Below, piece by piece: positions 6,179-15,142 of a DNA stretch of 50,279 nt; positions within the stretch are counted from its first letter, which is position 1; each line of letters starts with the position of its first letter. The position numbers and the translations under genes were made by a program. The stretch is from the NCBI GenBank assembly GCA_905215665.1, contig CAJMQR010000001.1:1-50279 (forward strand), written 5' to 3'. This DNA is from an uncultured bacterium (lineage in GTDB: Bacteria > Bacillota > Clostridia > Oscillospirales > Oscillospiraceae). Below the pieces are notes generated by a model. It was not told the DNA's origin. It did no database searches and was given only the letters and a program-made list of their open reading frames with translations.

Positions 6179-8356
6179 ATGGAAACCTTTCAGGAACACT
6201 ACGACAGTCTGATGCGCACCATTGCATCCAGAAGCATGTCGGTGGACATGGCGCAGATCGAGCGCGCCATCCGTTACGCGGAAAACAAGCACCGTCTGCA
6301 AAAGCGCAAGGACGGTTCGCCCTACATCATTCACCCGCTCGCCGTGGCGGAAATCGTGGCAGAGATCGGTCTGGACACCGACGCCATTCTCGGCGCGCTG
6401 CTGCACGACTGCATTGAGGACACGGACTCCACCTACGACGAAATCGCCAGGCAGTTCGGCGCCACGGTTGCCGCGCTGGTCGAGGGCGTCACCAAACTGA
6501 CCCGCGTGGAGTATTCCACGCTGGAGGAACAGCAGATGGAAAATCTGCGCAAGATGTTCATGGCCATGAGCCGGGACATCCGCGTTATCCTGATCAAGAT
6601 CGCCGACCGGCTGCACAATACCCGTACCATGCAGTTCCAGTCGCCGGAAAAGCAGATTTCAAAATCCCGCGAGACGATGGACATCTACGCCCCGCTGGCG
6701 CACCGTCTCGGTATGCAGAAGATCAAATGGGAGCTGGAGGATACCAGCCTCAAGTATCTCGACCCCGCGGGCTACAATGAGATCATGCAGTACCTTGAGG
6801 CCCATCAGGCCGAGGCCGACGATTTTATGAAGGCCATCCAGAGCAAGATCACCACCCGTCTGTCCGCGGTCGGCATCCACGGCGCAATTTACGGCCGCAT
6901 CAAGCACGTCTATTCCATCTACCGCAAAATGAAGGCACAGGGCAAGGGCATAGGCGAGCTGTATGATATGTATGCTTTCCGGGTGATCGTTGATTCCATT
7001 CCCGACTGTTATAATGTGCTGGGCCACATCCACGACCTGTTCAATCTGGTGCCCGGGCGTTTTAAGGATTATATTTCCACCCCCAAGCCCAATATGTATC
7101 AGAGCCTGCACACCACCGTCATCGGCCGGCAGGGCATCCCCTTCGAGGTGCAGATCCGCACCTGGGAGATGCACGAAACGGCGGAATACGGCATCGCCGC
7201 ACACTGGAAATACAAGCAAGGCGTCGAGGGCGGCGACGAAAAGCAGTTTGAATGGGTTCGCCGCCTGCTGGAGACACAGCAGGAGACGGACGCCGAGGAC
7301 TATATCCACTCGCTGAAGGTCGAGATGTTCGACGACGAGGTCTTCGTTTTCACGCCCAAGGGCAAGGTCATGTCCCTGCCCTCCGGCTCCACGCCCATCG
7401 ACTTCGCCTACGCCATCCACTCCGGCGTGGGCAACGCCATGGTCGGCGCAAAGGTCAACAACCGCATCGCCAGTTATGACCAGCAGCTCAACAACGGCGA
7501 TATCGTCGAAATTCTGACCTCCAAAACCGCCAAGGGGCCCAGCCGCGACTGGCTGAACATCTGCAAGAGCAATCAGGCACGCACCAAAATCAAGCAGTGG
7601 TTCAAAAAGGAAAAGCGCGAGGAAAACATCGTCCATGGCAAAGCCAGCTTTGAGGGCGAGCTGCGCCGTGCGGGCATCAATCCGTCTGTTTTGCAGGACC
7701 CCGAGCTGCTGCCCGCGCTTCTGAAAAAGCTCTCCTTCGACTGTCTCGATGACATGTATGCCGCCATCGGCTACGGTGGCCTTACTGCCGCCAAGGCCTT
7801 CGGCCGCATCCGCGACGAGCTGACCCGCGTCAACCGCCAGAACCAGCAGAAGGAACAGCTCCGTCTGCCCGAGCAGCCCTCCGTCCGTCAGAGCCGTCAC
7901 AAGGACTCCGGCGTGATCGTCGAGGACATCGACTCCTGCATGATCAAATTCTCCCGCTGCTGCACGCCCGTGCCGGGAGACGACATCATCGGCTTCATCA
8001 CCAAGGGCTACGGCGTCTCCGTCCACCGCCGCGACTGCCGCAACGCCGCCGGCGCGGACGATCCGCATCAGGCCGGCCGCTGGGTGAAGGTCTCGTGGAG
8101 CACGGACGCGGAAAAGCCCTTCTCCACCACCTTTGAGATCGATTCCACCGACCGCGACGGTATCTGGCTTGACATTGCCACCGCGCTGAGCGCGTCGAAG
8201 GTCAAGGTCACGGAGCTCTCCGGCCGCGATATGCCCGCCGGCAAGGCGCGCACCATCGCCACCTTCGAGGTCAAAAATGTGCAGGAGCTGGAAGCCATCC
8301 GTTCCAGAATCCGCTCCATCGCGGGCGTTCTGGACGTCAGAAGGGGGCAGAACTGA
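6179..8356 (+). CDS. relA: Bifunctional (p)ppGpp synthetase/hydrolase (RelA/SpoT family)
   Basis: This 725-residue protein has the full Rel architecture. The hydrolase HD domain shows IIHPLAVAE (H52), HD at 76-77 and ED at 80-81. A nucleotidyltransferase (synthetase) domain contains RIKHVYSIYRKM, YDMYAFRV and KPNMYQSLHT (about 240-310). TGS (about 390-450), a Cys-containing zinc-finger-like region near CCTPVPGD, and a C-terminal ACT domain follow. It makes and degrades the stringent-response alarmone on the ribosome. ATG follows GGAGG by 10 bases. The stop overlaps the dtd start (TGATG), the conserved Firmicutes relA-dtd order. Confidence 0.95.
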   Translation: METFQEHYDSLMRTIASRSMSVDMAQIERAIRYAENKHRLQKRKDGSPYIIHPLAVAEIVAEIGLDTDAILGALLHDCIEDTDSTYDEIARQFGATVAALVEGVTKLTRVEYSTLEEQQMENLRKMFMAMSRDIRVILIKIADRLHNTRTMQFQSPEKQISKSRETMDIYAPLAHRLGMQKIKWELEDTSLKYLDPAGYNEIMQYLEAHQAEADDFMKAIQSKITTRLSAVGIHGAIYGRIKHVYSIYRKMKAQGKGIGELYDMYAFRVIVDSIPDCYNVLGHIHDLFNLVPGRFKDYISTPKPNMYQSLHTTVIGRQGIPFEVQIRTWEMHETAEYGIAAHWKYKQGVEGGDEKQFEWVRRLLETQQETDAEDYIHSLKVEMFDDEVFVFTPKGKVMSLPSGSTPIDFAYAIHSGVGNAMVGAKVNNRIASYDQQLNNGDIVEILTSKTAKGPSRDWLNICKSNQARTKIKQWFKKEKREENIVHGKASFEGELRRAGINPSVLQDPELLPALLKKLSFDCLDDMYAAIGYGGLTAAKAFGRIRDELTRVNRQNQQKEQLRLPEQPSVRQSRHKDSGVIVEDIDSCMIKFSRCCTPVPGDDIIGFITKGYGVSVHRRDCRNAAGADDPHQAGRWVKVSWSTDAEKPFSTTFEIDSTDRDGIWLDIATALSASKVKVTELSGRDMPAGKARTIATFEVKNVQELEAIRSRIRSIAGVLDVRRGQN

Positions 8357-8805
8357 TGCGCGCCGTTGTCACCCGCGTGAAAAGCGCAAGCGTCGCCGTC
8401 GATGGCAAAACCATGGGCGCGATCGGGCAGGGCCTTCTGATTCTGCTGGGCATCGCGCCGGAGGATACTCCCGCGCACTGTAAAAAGCTGGCCGACAAGA
8501 TCCTCGGCCTGCGGATTTTCCGCGACAATGACGATAAGATGAACCGTTCGCTTGCCGACGTGGGCGGGAGCGTGCTGGTCGTCAGTCAGTTTACGCTCTA
8601 CGGCGACTGCCGCAAGGGCCGGCGTCCGAGCTTTACGGGCGCCGCAGCGCCGGAAACCGCCATCCCGCTCTACGAGCAGTTTTTGCGGGAATGCCGCGCG
8701 CACGGCTTTCCGCCGCAGCACGGGCAGTTCGGCGCGGATATGCTCGTCACCTCCGAAAACAACGGCCCCGTAACCCTGATTCTGGACACCGACGAGCTGA
8801 TGTGA
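8356..8805 (+). CDS. dtd: D-aminoacyl-tRNA deacylase
   Basis: The 149-residue protein matches Dtd in length and motifs: SQFTLYGD (the catalytic SQxTLY region) and NNGPVTLILDT (the Gly-cisPro motif GP that selects D-chirality). It hydrolyses D-amino acids wrongly attached to tRNA. Its ATG overlaps the relA stop by one base, so the two genes are likely co-translated. Confidence 0.95.
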   Translation: MRAVVTRVKSASVAVDGKTMGAIGQGLLILLGIAPEDTPAHCKKLADKILGLRIFRDNDDKMNRSLADVGGSVLVVSQFTLYGDCRKGRRPSFTGAAAPETAIPLYEQFLRECRAHGFPPQHGQFGADMLVTSENNGPVTLILDTDELM

Positions 8806-8823
8806 CCCGGAAAGGATGTTTTT

Positions 8824-9411
8824 ATGATGAAACTGCACCGTCTTACAGTCGGCCCTCTTGAGACAAACTGCTACCTTGTCTCGGACGATGAGGGAAAGAC
8901 CGCCGTCATAGACCCCGGCTTCGAGCCGGAGCAAATTCTCGCCGCAGCGCAGAAGCTGGGGCTGACCGTCTGCGCCGTCCTGCTGACGCACGGACACTTT
9001 GACCACGTCGGCGGCGTGCGCGCCATCGCGCAGGCGGCCGCCTGCCCGGTCTGGGTGAACGAAAAGGATCTGAATCTGCGCACTGCGATGACCCTTTCCG
9101 CGCCGTACTATACCGATCTTTATGCCGAGGGCGACGTCGTTTCCGTGGGAAAACTGCGCTTTTCCGTGCTGGAAACGCCGGGCCATACCCCCGGTTCCGT
9201 ATGCCTGCGCTGCGAAGACGCGCTGTTTTCCGGCGATACGCTCTTTGCCGGCTCCTGCGGCCGGACGGATCTCGGCGGCTCCGAGGCGGCGCTGAGGACA
9301 AGCCTTGCGCGTCTGGCGGCAATTCCCGAAAACCTGACGGTCTACCCCGGTCACGGTCCCTTCTCCACGCTGGACGCCGAACGCGCCTCGAATCCCTATC
9401 TGAGGGGCTGA
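8824..9411 (+). CDS. Metallo-beta-lactamase-fold hydrolase (glyoxalase II-like)
   Basis: This 195-residue single-domain MBL protein has the metal motif THGHFDHVGG, a downstream H in ETPGHTPGS, D in FSGDTLF and a final YPGHG. This set is typical of glyoxalase-II-like (YqgX/GloB type) thioesterases in Firmicutes. It probably hydrolyses a thioester or lactone, but the physiological substrate is unproven. It lies 18 bases after dtd and 4 bases before hemZ in the same run; AAAGGA precedes the ATG. Confidence 0.88.
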   Translation: MMKLHRLTVGPLETNCYLVSDDEGKTAVIDPGFEPEQILAAAQKLGLTVCAVLLTHGHFDHVGGVRAIAQAAACPVWVNEKDLNLRTAMTLSAPYYTDLYAEGDVVSVGKLRFSVLETPGHTPGSVCLRCEDALFSGDTLFAGSCGRTDLGGSEAALRTSLARLAAIPENLTVYPGHGPFSTLDAERASNPYLRG

Positions 9412-9415
9412 GCCA

Positions 9416-10861
9416 ATGAAGCTTCTCTTAGTCGGTCACGACGACCGCTACGCGATCGAGCAGTTGCAGCTCGCGCTGTTTCCCGACGAGACGATGGAGC
9501 CGGCCGGAGAGGCCTTTTCCGGCGACGGCGCCGTTTCCGCGCTGCACGCCGGAAAGCGCTGGCTCACCGCCACGGCCCGCATCACCCTGCACGGCGTCAC
9601 GGCACGAGCCAGCCGCCGCATGAAGCTGGAGGAGGCGGACGTCCCCTCCCGCCGCCGTCTGCTGCAGAACGCCTATTACGCCGCCGCCACGCGCCTGCGC
9701 ACGCCCCCGGAGTGGGGCAGCCTGTCCGGCGTCCGGCCGACAAAGCTCACCACGCGGCATCTGCTGGCCGGCGGCACGGAGCAGTCGGCCGACCGGCTGA
9801 TGAAAGAGACCTATCATGTCGCGCCCGCCCGCAGGCGGCTCTGCGTCGAAAGCTCCCTTGCCTCGCTGCGGGCCGCGGAGCGTCTGCGTCCCGGCGACGT
9901 CTCCCTCTATATCGGGATCCCCTTCTGCCCCACCCGCTGCGCCTACTGCAGCTTCGTCAGCCAGACGATCGGGCGGCAGGGCGCGCTGCTGGAGCCTTAT
10001 CTTCAGGCGCTGGAACGGGAGATTGAGCACACCGGCAGGCTCCTGCGCGGCTCCGGCAGAACCGTGCGCACGCTCTACATCGGCGGCGGCACGCCCACCA
10101 CGCTGTCCGCCGGACAAATTGCCCGCCTGATGCAGGCGATTCAGGCACATTTTGACCTGTCCGACCTCATAGAATATACGGTGGAGGGCGGCCGTCCCGA
10201 CACGCTGGAGCCGGAGAAGCTCTCCGTTCTGCGCAGTCTCGGCTGCGGCCGCATCAGCATCAACCCTCAGACGATGAACGACGCCGTTCTCCGCTGCGTC
10301 GGCCGCTGCCATACCGGCGCGCAGACGGTTCTGGCCTTCCGGCAGGCGCGGGAAGCGGGCTTTGAGGCCATCAACATGGATCTGATTGCCGGGCTTCCCA
10401 CGGACTGTCCGGAGAGCTTCGCCGCCTCTCTGGGACAGGTTCTCGCGCTGGAGCCGGAGAACGTCACCGTCCACACGCTCGCGCTCAAGAAGGGCGCGGA
10501 TCTCTATTTTTCCCGCATGGGGCTTCCCGATGCCGGAGCCGTCCGGGAAATGCTCGACGGCGCCGAACGCGCCCTGCGCGAAAAGGGCTATCGTCCCTAC
10601 TATCTCTACCGGCAGAAATACATGTCCGGCAGCTTTGAAAACGTCGGCTGGAGCAGACCCGGCTTCGACTGCCTTTACAACATTTATATGATGGAGGAGC
10701 TGCACAGCGTCATCTCTCTGGGCGGAGGCGGCATGACCAAGATCAATCTGCCGGACGGACGGCTGGAGCGCTTCCACAATCCGAAATTCCCCCAGCAGTA
10801 CATCCAGCGTATAGAAGACGTGCTGAAGCAGAAAGACGCGGCCTTTGCCCTGCTGAAATGA
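9416..10861 (+). CDS. hemZ: Coproporphyrinogen dehydrogenase-like radical SAM protein HemZ
   Basis: The 481-residue protein has the radical-SAM cluster motif C171-PTR-C175-AY-C178 inside IGIPFCPTRCAYCSF, then GGGTPTTL and the VEGGRPDT segment typical of HemZ. An N-terminal extension of about 160 residues precedes the SAM barrel, as in B. subtilis HemZ. HemZ is annotated as oxygen-independent coproporphyrinogen III dehydrogenase, although HemN-like relatives include heme chaperones (HemW), so the exact reaction should be treated with care. It sits between the MBL hydrolase and the amidohydrolase gene, as in many Clostridia. Confidence 0.9.
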   Translation: MKLLLVGHDDRYAIEQLQLALFPDETMEPAGEAFSGDGAVSALHAGKRWLTATARITLHGVTARASRRMKLEEADVPSRRRLLQNAYYAAATRLRTPPEWGSLSGVRPTKLTTRHLLAGGTEQSADRLMKETYHVAPARRRLCVESSLASLRAAERLRPGDVSLYIGIPFCPTRCAYCSFVSQTIGRQGALLEPYLQALEREIEHTGRLLRGSGRTVRTLYIGGGTPTTLSAGQIARLMQAIQAHFDLSDLIEYTVEGGRPDTLEPEKLSVLRSLGCGRISINPQTMNDAVLRCVGRCHTGAQTVLAFRQAREAGFEAINMDLIAGLPTDCPESFAASLGQVLALEPENVTVHTLALKKGADLYFSRMGLPDAGAVREMLDGAERALREKGYRPYYLYRQKYMSGSFENVGWSRPGFDCLYNIYMMEELHSVISLGGGGMTKINLPDGRLERFHNPKFPQQYIQRIEDVLKQKDAAFALLK

Positions 10862-10872
10862 AAGGATACTTT

Positions 10873-12186
10873 ATGGATACTCTGTTTGCCAATGTCACCG
10901 TCGTCACCATGGACGAGGATCTGCGCGTGCTGTTTTCCGCCTTTGTGGGCGTGACGGAGGGAAAAATCAGCTATCTTTCCCGCAAGGCGCCGGAAGAGAA
11001 GCCGAAAAAGATCGTCAACGGAGAGGGCATGGTGCTCATGCCCGGCCTGATCAACTGCCACACCCATCTGGCGATGTCCCCCCTGCGCGGCTATGCCGAC
11101 GACTGTGAGCTGTCCGTCTGGCTGAACGATCACATCTTCCCGCGCGAGGAGCGCATGGACGGCCGCTGTGTCAAGGCGGCAACGCTGCTGTCCATCGCCG
11201 AGTGCCTCCGCTTCGGCACCACCTCCGTCTCGGACATGTACGACCACTGCGACGAGATCGCGCAGGCCGTCGCCGAATCCGGCATCAAGGCCAATCTCTC
11301 CCGCGGCACCACCCTCTTTGGGGAGGAATTCGACGTTGAAAAGCACTCCGGCTGCCGCGAAATGATGGAGCTGAAGGAAAAATGGGACGGCTTTGACAAC
11401 GGCCGCATCCGGGTGGACGCTTCCATCCACGCCGAGTACACCTCGGATCACCGGCTCTGGGACGCCGTCAGTGAATACGCCATCAACGAGCATCTGGGGA
11501 TGCACGTCCATCTTTCCGAAACGCAGGCGGAGCATGAGGCCTGCAAGGAAAAATACGGCCTGACGCCCGCGCAGCTTCTTGACTGCCATCATGTCTTTGA
11601 CGTCCGCGCCGCCGCCGCACACTGCGTCTGGCTGGAGCCGGAGGATATGCGGCTGCTGGCAAAGCGCAAGGTTTCCGCCGTCCACTGTCCGGTGTCCAAC
11701 CTGAAGCTGGCCTCCGGCTGCGCGAAGGTGCAGGACATGATCAAGGCCGGCATGAATGTGGCGCTCGGCACGGACTCCAACGCCTCCAACAACAATCTCG
11801 ATCTCTTCGAGGAGATCAAGGCCGCCACGTTGATGGCAAAGGGCGTCTGCGAAGACGCAAAGGCGCTGCCTGCGCAGGCCGCCGTGATGATGGCCACCGT
11901 CTGCGGCGCGAGGGCGCAGGGCCGTGAGGCCGAGTGCGGCATGATCAGGGTCGGCATGGACGCAGACCTGATCCTGCTGGACTTCACCGCGCCGCATCTG
12001 ATGCCCTGCCATAATGTGATGTCCCACCTTGCCTATGCCGTCAGCGGTCATGACGTCGTGATGACCATGGTGCGCGGGCAGATCCTCTATGCCGCCGGGA
12101 AATATCCCACCATCGATTTGGAAAGCGTGGTCCATGAGCTGGCAGCTTATGTCATGCCCCATATATTTTCTCCGGAAAAGGACTGA
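10873..12186 (+). CDS. TRZ/ATZ-family amidohydrolase (MTA/SAH deaminase-like)
   Basis: The 437-residue cytosolic amidohydrolase has the Zn motif NCHTHLAM, then HVHLSET, H in AAHCVWL and the terminal metal Asp in GTDSNASNNN. This is the pattern of 5-methylthioadenosine/S-adenosylhomocysteine deaminases and related guanine or chlorohydrolase enzymes. MTA/SAH deaminase is the likeliest role, but substrate residues cannot be judged by eye. I prefer the ATG at 10873, which has AAAGGA 6 bases upstream, over the ATG at 10858 overlapping the hemZ stop. Confidence 0.85.
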   Translation: MDTLFANVTVVTMDEDLRVLFSAFVGVTEGKISYLSRKAPEEKPKKIVNGEGMVLMPGLINCHTHLAMSPLRGYADDCELSVWLNDHIFPREERMDGRCVKAATLLSIAECLRFGTTSVSDMYDHCDEIAQAVAESGIKANLSRGTTLFGEEFDVEKHSGCREMMELKEKWDGFDNGRIRVDASIHAEYTSDHRLWDAVSEYAINEHLGMHVHLSETQAEHEACKEKYGLTPAQLLDCHHVFDVRAAAAHCVWLEPEDMRLLAKRKVSAVHCPVSNLKLASGCAKVQDMIKAGMNVALGTDSNASNNNLDLFEEIKAATLMAKGVCEDAKALPAQAAVMMATVCGARAQGREAECGMIRVGMDADLILLDFTAPHLMPCHNVMSHLAYAVSGHDVVMTMVRGQILYAAGKYPTIDLESVVHELAAYVMPHIFSPEKD

Positions 12187-12193
12187 TCGACCT

Positions 12194-13867
12194 TTGGAAA
12201 ACAGGAATAAAAAGCAGAATTATCTTGCCGGCGCCGCCATCCTCTCCGTTTCGACCATTCTAGTCAAGATTATCGGCATGCTCTACAAGATCCCGCTCAA
12301 GCGGCTGATCGGGGACGCCAACTTCGGCTACTTCAACACCGCCTACGAGATCTATACGGTCATGCTGGTCATTTCCATCACTGGCCTGCCCGTGGCGATG
12401 AGCCGGCTGGTTTCCGAGGCCAGGGCGCTGGGCAACGGCCGGCAGGTCAAGCGCATCTATCAGACCGCGCTGCTGGCCTATCTTGTCATCGGCCTGCTCG
12501 GCAGCGGCGTCATGATGCTCTTCCCGCGCTGGCTCGCCACGGACGTCATGCACAACCCCGGCTCCTACTATTCCATCCTTGCGCTCGGCCCTGCGGTGCT
12601 GTGCATCTGCATCGCCTCGGCCTGCCGCGGCTTTTTCCAGGGGCAGGGCAATATGGTGCCCACGGCGGTCAGTCAGGTCATTGAGGCGCTGTGCAAGCTG
12701 GTGCTCGGCCTGAGCCTCGCATGGCTGGTTCTCCGGCGCACCGGGGACGGGCCGCTCACCTCCGGCGCCACGATTCTGGGCATCACCGTCGGCTCCGTTC
12801 TCTCGGCGGTCTATCTCGTGGTCTCCCGCCGCCGCGCCTCCCGCAGCCTCGACGCGCTGGGCGGCAAGGCGCGGCCCATGGGCGAGACGATGAAATCCCT
12901 TTTGTCCATCGCCGTGCCCATCACCATCGGCGCGGCGGGCCTGCAGATCATCAACCTGATCGACTCCTCCACCATCATGTCCCGGATGCTCAGCGCGGCG
13001 GAACAGGTGCAGGCAGGCTCGGAAAGCGTCATGGGCCGGCTGCTCTCCATTGCGGCGCAGAAAAATCCGGAGGATCTGAACCAGTACGCCGCGGACATCG
13101 CCAAGGGCGTGTACAATTTCTGCCAGACCATTTTCAACTTCCCGCTGGCCTTCATCCCGAACATCACCGCCTCCATCATCCCGGCCATTACCAATCATCT
13201 GACCCTGAAAAACATGCGCGGCGTGCGCATGGTGCAGGATTCCTCCCTGCGGCTCATGGGCCTGATCGCCCTGCCCTGCACCGTGGGCATGTTCGTGCTG
13301 GCCAAGCCGATCATCCAGCTCCTCGGCGGCTATTCTGGCGACCTTCTGAGCATCGCGGCCATGATCCTCGCGCTGCTCAGCTTCACAATCCTGATCACAA
13401 GCATCTCCAACATGGCCAGCGCGATCATGCAGGCGCACGGCTTCGTTTTCCTGCCCGTCATCAACACCATCATCGGCGGTATCCTGAAGGTCATTATGAA
13501 CTACATCCTTGTGGGCAATCCCAGCATCGCCATCATCGGCGCGCCCATCAGCACCTTCCTGTGCTTCTTTGTGGTCATGGCGCTGAACCTGTTCGCCATG
13601 CGCCGCGTCCTCAGAAAAGCTCCAAAGGTGCTGCCGAACATCTGGCGCAGCGGCCTGGCCGCGCTGGTGATGGGCGGCGTGACCTATCTGGTCTATCGCT
13701 TGGCGGGTATGTTCGTCTCCAGCGTGGTCATCTCCTGCGGCTTCGCCATTCTCGTCGCCGTCGTGGTCTACTGCATCCTGATCGTCGCCTTCAAGGCAAT
13801 CACCTATGACGACTGCATGTTCCTGCCAAAAGGCGAGAAAATTGCAAAAATTCTGCGAATCAGGTGA
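12194..13867 (+). CDS. Polysaccharide flippase, SpoVB/MurJ-like (MOP superfamily)
   Basis: This 557-residue polytopic membrane protein has about 12-14 hydrophobic segments. It begins with the family signature NYLAGAAILSVSTILVKIIG, followed by YKIPLKRLIGDANFGYFNTAY. The family flips lipid-linked oligosaccharides or lipid II across the membrane; SpoVB acts in spore cortex synthesis. Placement just before hup and rqcP parallels the B. subtilis yabM region. The start is TTG at 12194, in frame and aligned with the family N-terminus; its AAAGGA is 11 bases away, a slightly long gap. Confidence 0.85.
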   Translation: MENRNKKQNYLAGAAILSVSTILVKIIGMLYKIPLKRLIGDANFGYFNTAYEIYTVMLVISITGLPVAMSRLVSEARALGNGRQVKRIYQTALLAYLVIGLLGSGVMMLFPRWLATDVMHNPGSYYSILALGPAVLCICIASACRGFFQGQGNMVPTAVSQVIEALCKLVLGLSLAWLVLRRTGDGPLTSGATILGITVGSVLSAVYLVVSRRRASRSLDALGGKARPMGETMKSLLSIAVPITIGAAGLQIINLIDSSTIMSRMLSAAEQVQAGSESVMGRLLSIAAQKNPEDLNQYAADIAKGVYNFCQTIFNFPLAFIPNITASIIPAITNHLTLKNMRGVRMVQDSSLRLMGLIALPCTVGMFVLAKPIIQLLGGYSGDLLSIAAMILALLSFTILITSISNMASAIMQAHGFVFLPVINTIIGGILKVIMNYILVGNPSIAIIGAPISTFLCFFVVMALNLFAMRRVLRKAPKVLPNIWRSGLAALVMGGVTYLVYRLAGMFVSSVVISCGFAILVAVVVYCILIVAFKAITYDDCMFLPKGEKIAKILRIR

Positions 13868-13885
13868 TTTTTTCCAGATTTTTAC

Positions 13886-13914
13886 TTGCGTATTTCTTCG
13901 TCGTGTGGTAAATT
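13886..13914 (+). promoter_or_regulatory. Sigma-A promoter of hup
   Basis: TTGCGT (13886-13891), a 17-base spacer and TAAATT (13909-13914) lie in the 147-base gap between the flippase and hup. The resulting 5' leader is about 95 bases; I see no recognised riboswitch in it. Confidence 0.6.
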
Positions 13915-14014
13915 TTATAGGCAGAGCATCCCGTGCGGAATTTGCGCTGCGGCGTACGGCGCCCGATGATCTAAAACATCAACGAAAGAAACACAATTTG
14001 AAAGAGGTTTTATT

Positions 14015-14290
14015 ATGAACAAAGTTGAATTGATCGCTCAGATCGCTGAAAAATCCGGCCTGTCCAAAAAGGATGCCGAAAAGGCTCTGGCCGCTGTGAT
14101 TGACACGATTACCGAGGCCGTCTCCAATGGTGATAAGGTGCAGCTCGTAGGCTTTGGCTCCTTTGAGGTCAAGCAACGCGAGGCGCGCGTTGGCCGCAAC
14201 CCCAAGACCAAAGAAGCCATCGAGATTCCGGCGACCCGCGTTCCCGTCTTCAAGGCAGGCCGCGCGCTGAAGGACTCCGTGGCGAAATAA
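14015..14290 (+). CDS. hup: DNA-binding protein HU
   Basis: The 91-residue protein is the standard HU length and carries the family signature GFGSFEVKQREARVGRNPKT around the DNA-intercalating beta arm. It bends and compacts DNA as a dimer. AGAGG precedes the ATG. It has its own promoter upstream and a strong terminator after it, although read-through to rqcP is possible. Confidence 0.97.
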   Translation: MNKVELIAQIAEKSGLSKKDAEKALAAVIDTITEAVSNGDKVQLVGFGSFEVKQREARVGRNPKTKEAIEIPATRVPVFKAGRALKDSVAK

Positions 14291-14306
14291 GCGTTTGCTT
14301 TTGCAC

Positions 14307-14341
14307 CGGTCAGGGCCGCGGCCCTGACCGAGCCGTTTTTT
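14307..14341 (+). terminator. Intrinsic terminator after hup
   Basis: A perfect 11-bp stem CGGTCAGGGCC/GGCCCTGACCG around GC (14307-14330) is followed by AGCCG and six T residues. It sits directly before the rqcP ribosome site, so rqcP may depend on partial read-through. Confidence 0.85.
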
Positions 14342-14353
14342 AAGGAGAATACG

Positions 14354-14599
14354 ATGCGATTAGATAAATTTCTGAAGGTTTCGCGGCTCATCAAGCGCCG
14401 CACCGTCGCCAACGACGCCTGTGACAACGCCCGCGTCACGGTCAACGGACGCCCTGCGAAAGCCTCATACGATGTCAAGGTGGGAGACGTGCTGTGCATC
14501 GCCTTCGGTCAGCGGACGCTGACGGTGGAGGTTCTCGCCGTTGCCGACGCCGTGCGCAAGGACGACGCTGCCGCCATGTACCGGGAGATCGCAGGCTGA
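14354..14599 (+). CDS. rqcP: S4-domain ribosome quality-control protein RqcP
   Basis: The 81-residue protein is almost entirely an S4 RNA-binding domain (MRLDKFLKVSRLIKRRT, then VNGRPAKASYDVKVGD). It matches B. subtilis RqcP/YabO, which binds the 50S subunit and works with RqcH in C-terminal alanine tailing of stalled chains. AAGGAG is 6 bases before the ATG. The SpoVB-like - hup - rqcP order matches the conserved Firmicutes neighbourhood. Confidence 0.9.
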   Translation: MRLDKFLKVSRLIKRRTVANDACDNARVTVNGRPAKASYDVKVGDVLCIAFGQRTLTVEVLAVADAVRKDDAAAMYREIAG

Positions 14600-14807
14600 T
14601 ACGGATCACCGATGAACAGGATAGGAAGGCATTTCAAAAACGTGTCTCAAACACTCACTGATGCGCTTTGCGCGAATGAGAATAGGGCTGTCCTTTTTCA
14701 CTGCGTGATCGGTATGTGTCCGCTTCTGCGGGACACCCCCCCGGAGATGAAAAGCGCCTGCTTTCCGGCCGGTTCAAAAAAAGTCGGAAGCAGGCGAAAG
14801 AATTTTC
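14600..14807 (+). other. Gene-less spacer between rqcP and tRNA-fMet, with two hairpins
   Basis: No credible gene is present; a 76-codon frame here has no ribosome site and no family signal. The spacer holds a hairpin GTGTCC...GGGACAC near 14714-14737. It also holds a longer stem CGCCTGCTTTCCG...CGGAAGCAGGCG (about 14756-14797, one bulge), which may terminate rqcP transcription before the tRNA promoter. Confidence 0.5.
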
Positions 14808-14836
14808 TTGACAAGCGGAGACCATTGTGCTATTCT
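14808..14836 (+). promoter_or_regulatory. Strong promoter of tRNA-fMet
   Basis: A perfect TTGACA (14808-14813), a 17-base spacer and TATTCT (14831-14836) are followed by an AT-rich stretch. The first tRNA base lies 33 bases downstream. Confidence 0.85.
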
Positions 14837-14868
14837 ATATAAGCACTTAGATGATGAGTGTTGCATAT

Positions 14869-14944
<76 letters not shown>

Positions 14945-14979
14945 ACAAGTAGCACCGAAAAAGATATCGGTGCCAAAAA

Positions 14980-15010
14980 CCCAAGAGCCGCAACGGTTCT
15001 TGGGTTTTTT
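14980..15010 (+). terminator. Intrinsic terminator of tRNA-fMet
   Basis: CCCAAGAGCCG (14980-14990) pairs with CGGTTCTTGGG (14994-15004), followed by six T residues. A smaller hairpin, GCACCGA/TCGGTGC (14952-14973), lies between it and the tRNA. Confidence 0.85.
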
Positions 15011-15063
15011 CGTGCCTTTTTTCAAGGTGGAATTCAAAAGATATCATTTCCTAAAAACGGCCT

Positions 15064-15089
15064 TTGGGGAGGACTTGAACTACCGACCC
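15064..15089 (-). other. Inverted tRNA 3'-end-like fragment
   Basis: On the minus strand, GGTCGGTAGTTCAAGTCCTC closely resembles the extra-loop/T-arm of the neighbouring tRNA-fMet (GGTCGTTGGTTCAAGTCCTT), followed by CCCC. No D arm or anticodon arm accompanies it. It may be a remnant tRNA or an old integration-site fragment. It lies only 120 bases past the intact tRNA and in the opposite orientation. Confidence 0.4.
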
Positions 15090-15098
15090 AGGCTTTCA

Positions 15099-15142
15099 GG
15101 GGCAGACTTTGCGGAGTTTTTCGCAAGGTCTGCCCCTTTTTT
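15099..15142 (+). terminator. Strong intrinsic terminator
   Basis: GGGGCAGAC (15099-15107) pairs with GTCTGCCCC (15128-15136), with an inner TGCG/CGCA extension, and six T residues follow. No + strand gene precedes it after the tRNA terminator. It may be a back-up stop for the tRNA unit or belong to a lost tRNA. Confidence 0.8.

Noticed and set aside
5015..6616. Minus-strand frame of 533 codons across recJ and relA
   Set aside because: It is antisense to two well-supported conserved genes and arises from their GC-rich third positions; no family motif or ribosome site.
10684..12162. Minus-strand frame of 492 codons opposite hemZ and the amidohydrolase
   Set aside because: His/Asp/Gly-rich composition is typical of reverse-strand translation of GC-rich genes; the + strand proteins are clearly real.
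14612..14842. 76-codon + strand frame after rqcP
   Set aside because: No ribosome site, unlike any protein I know, and it overlaps the tRNA promoter and hairpins.
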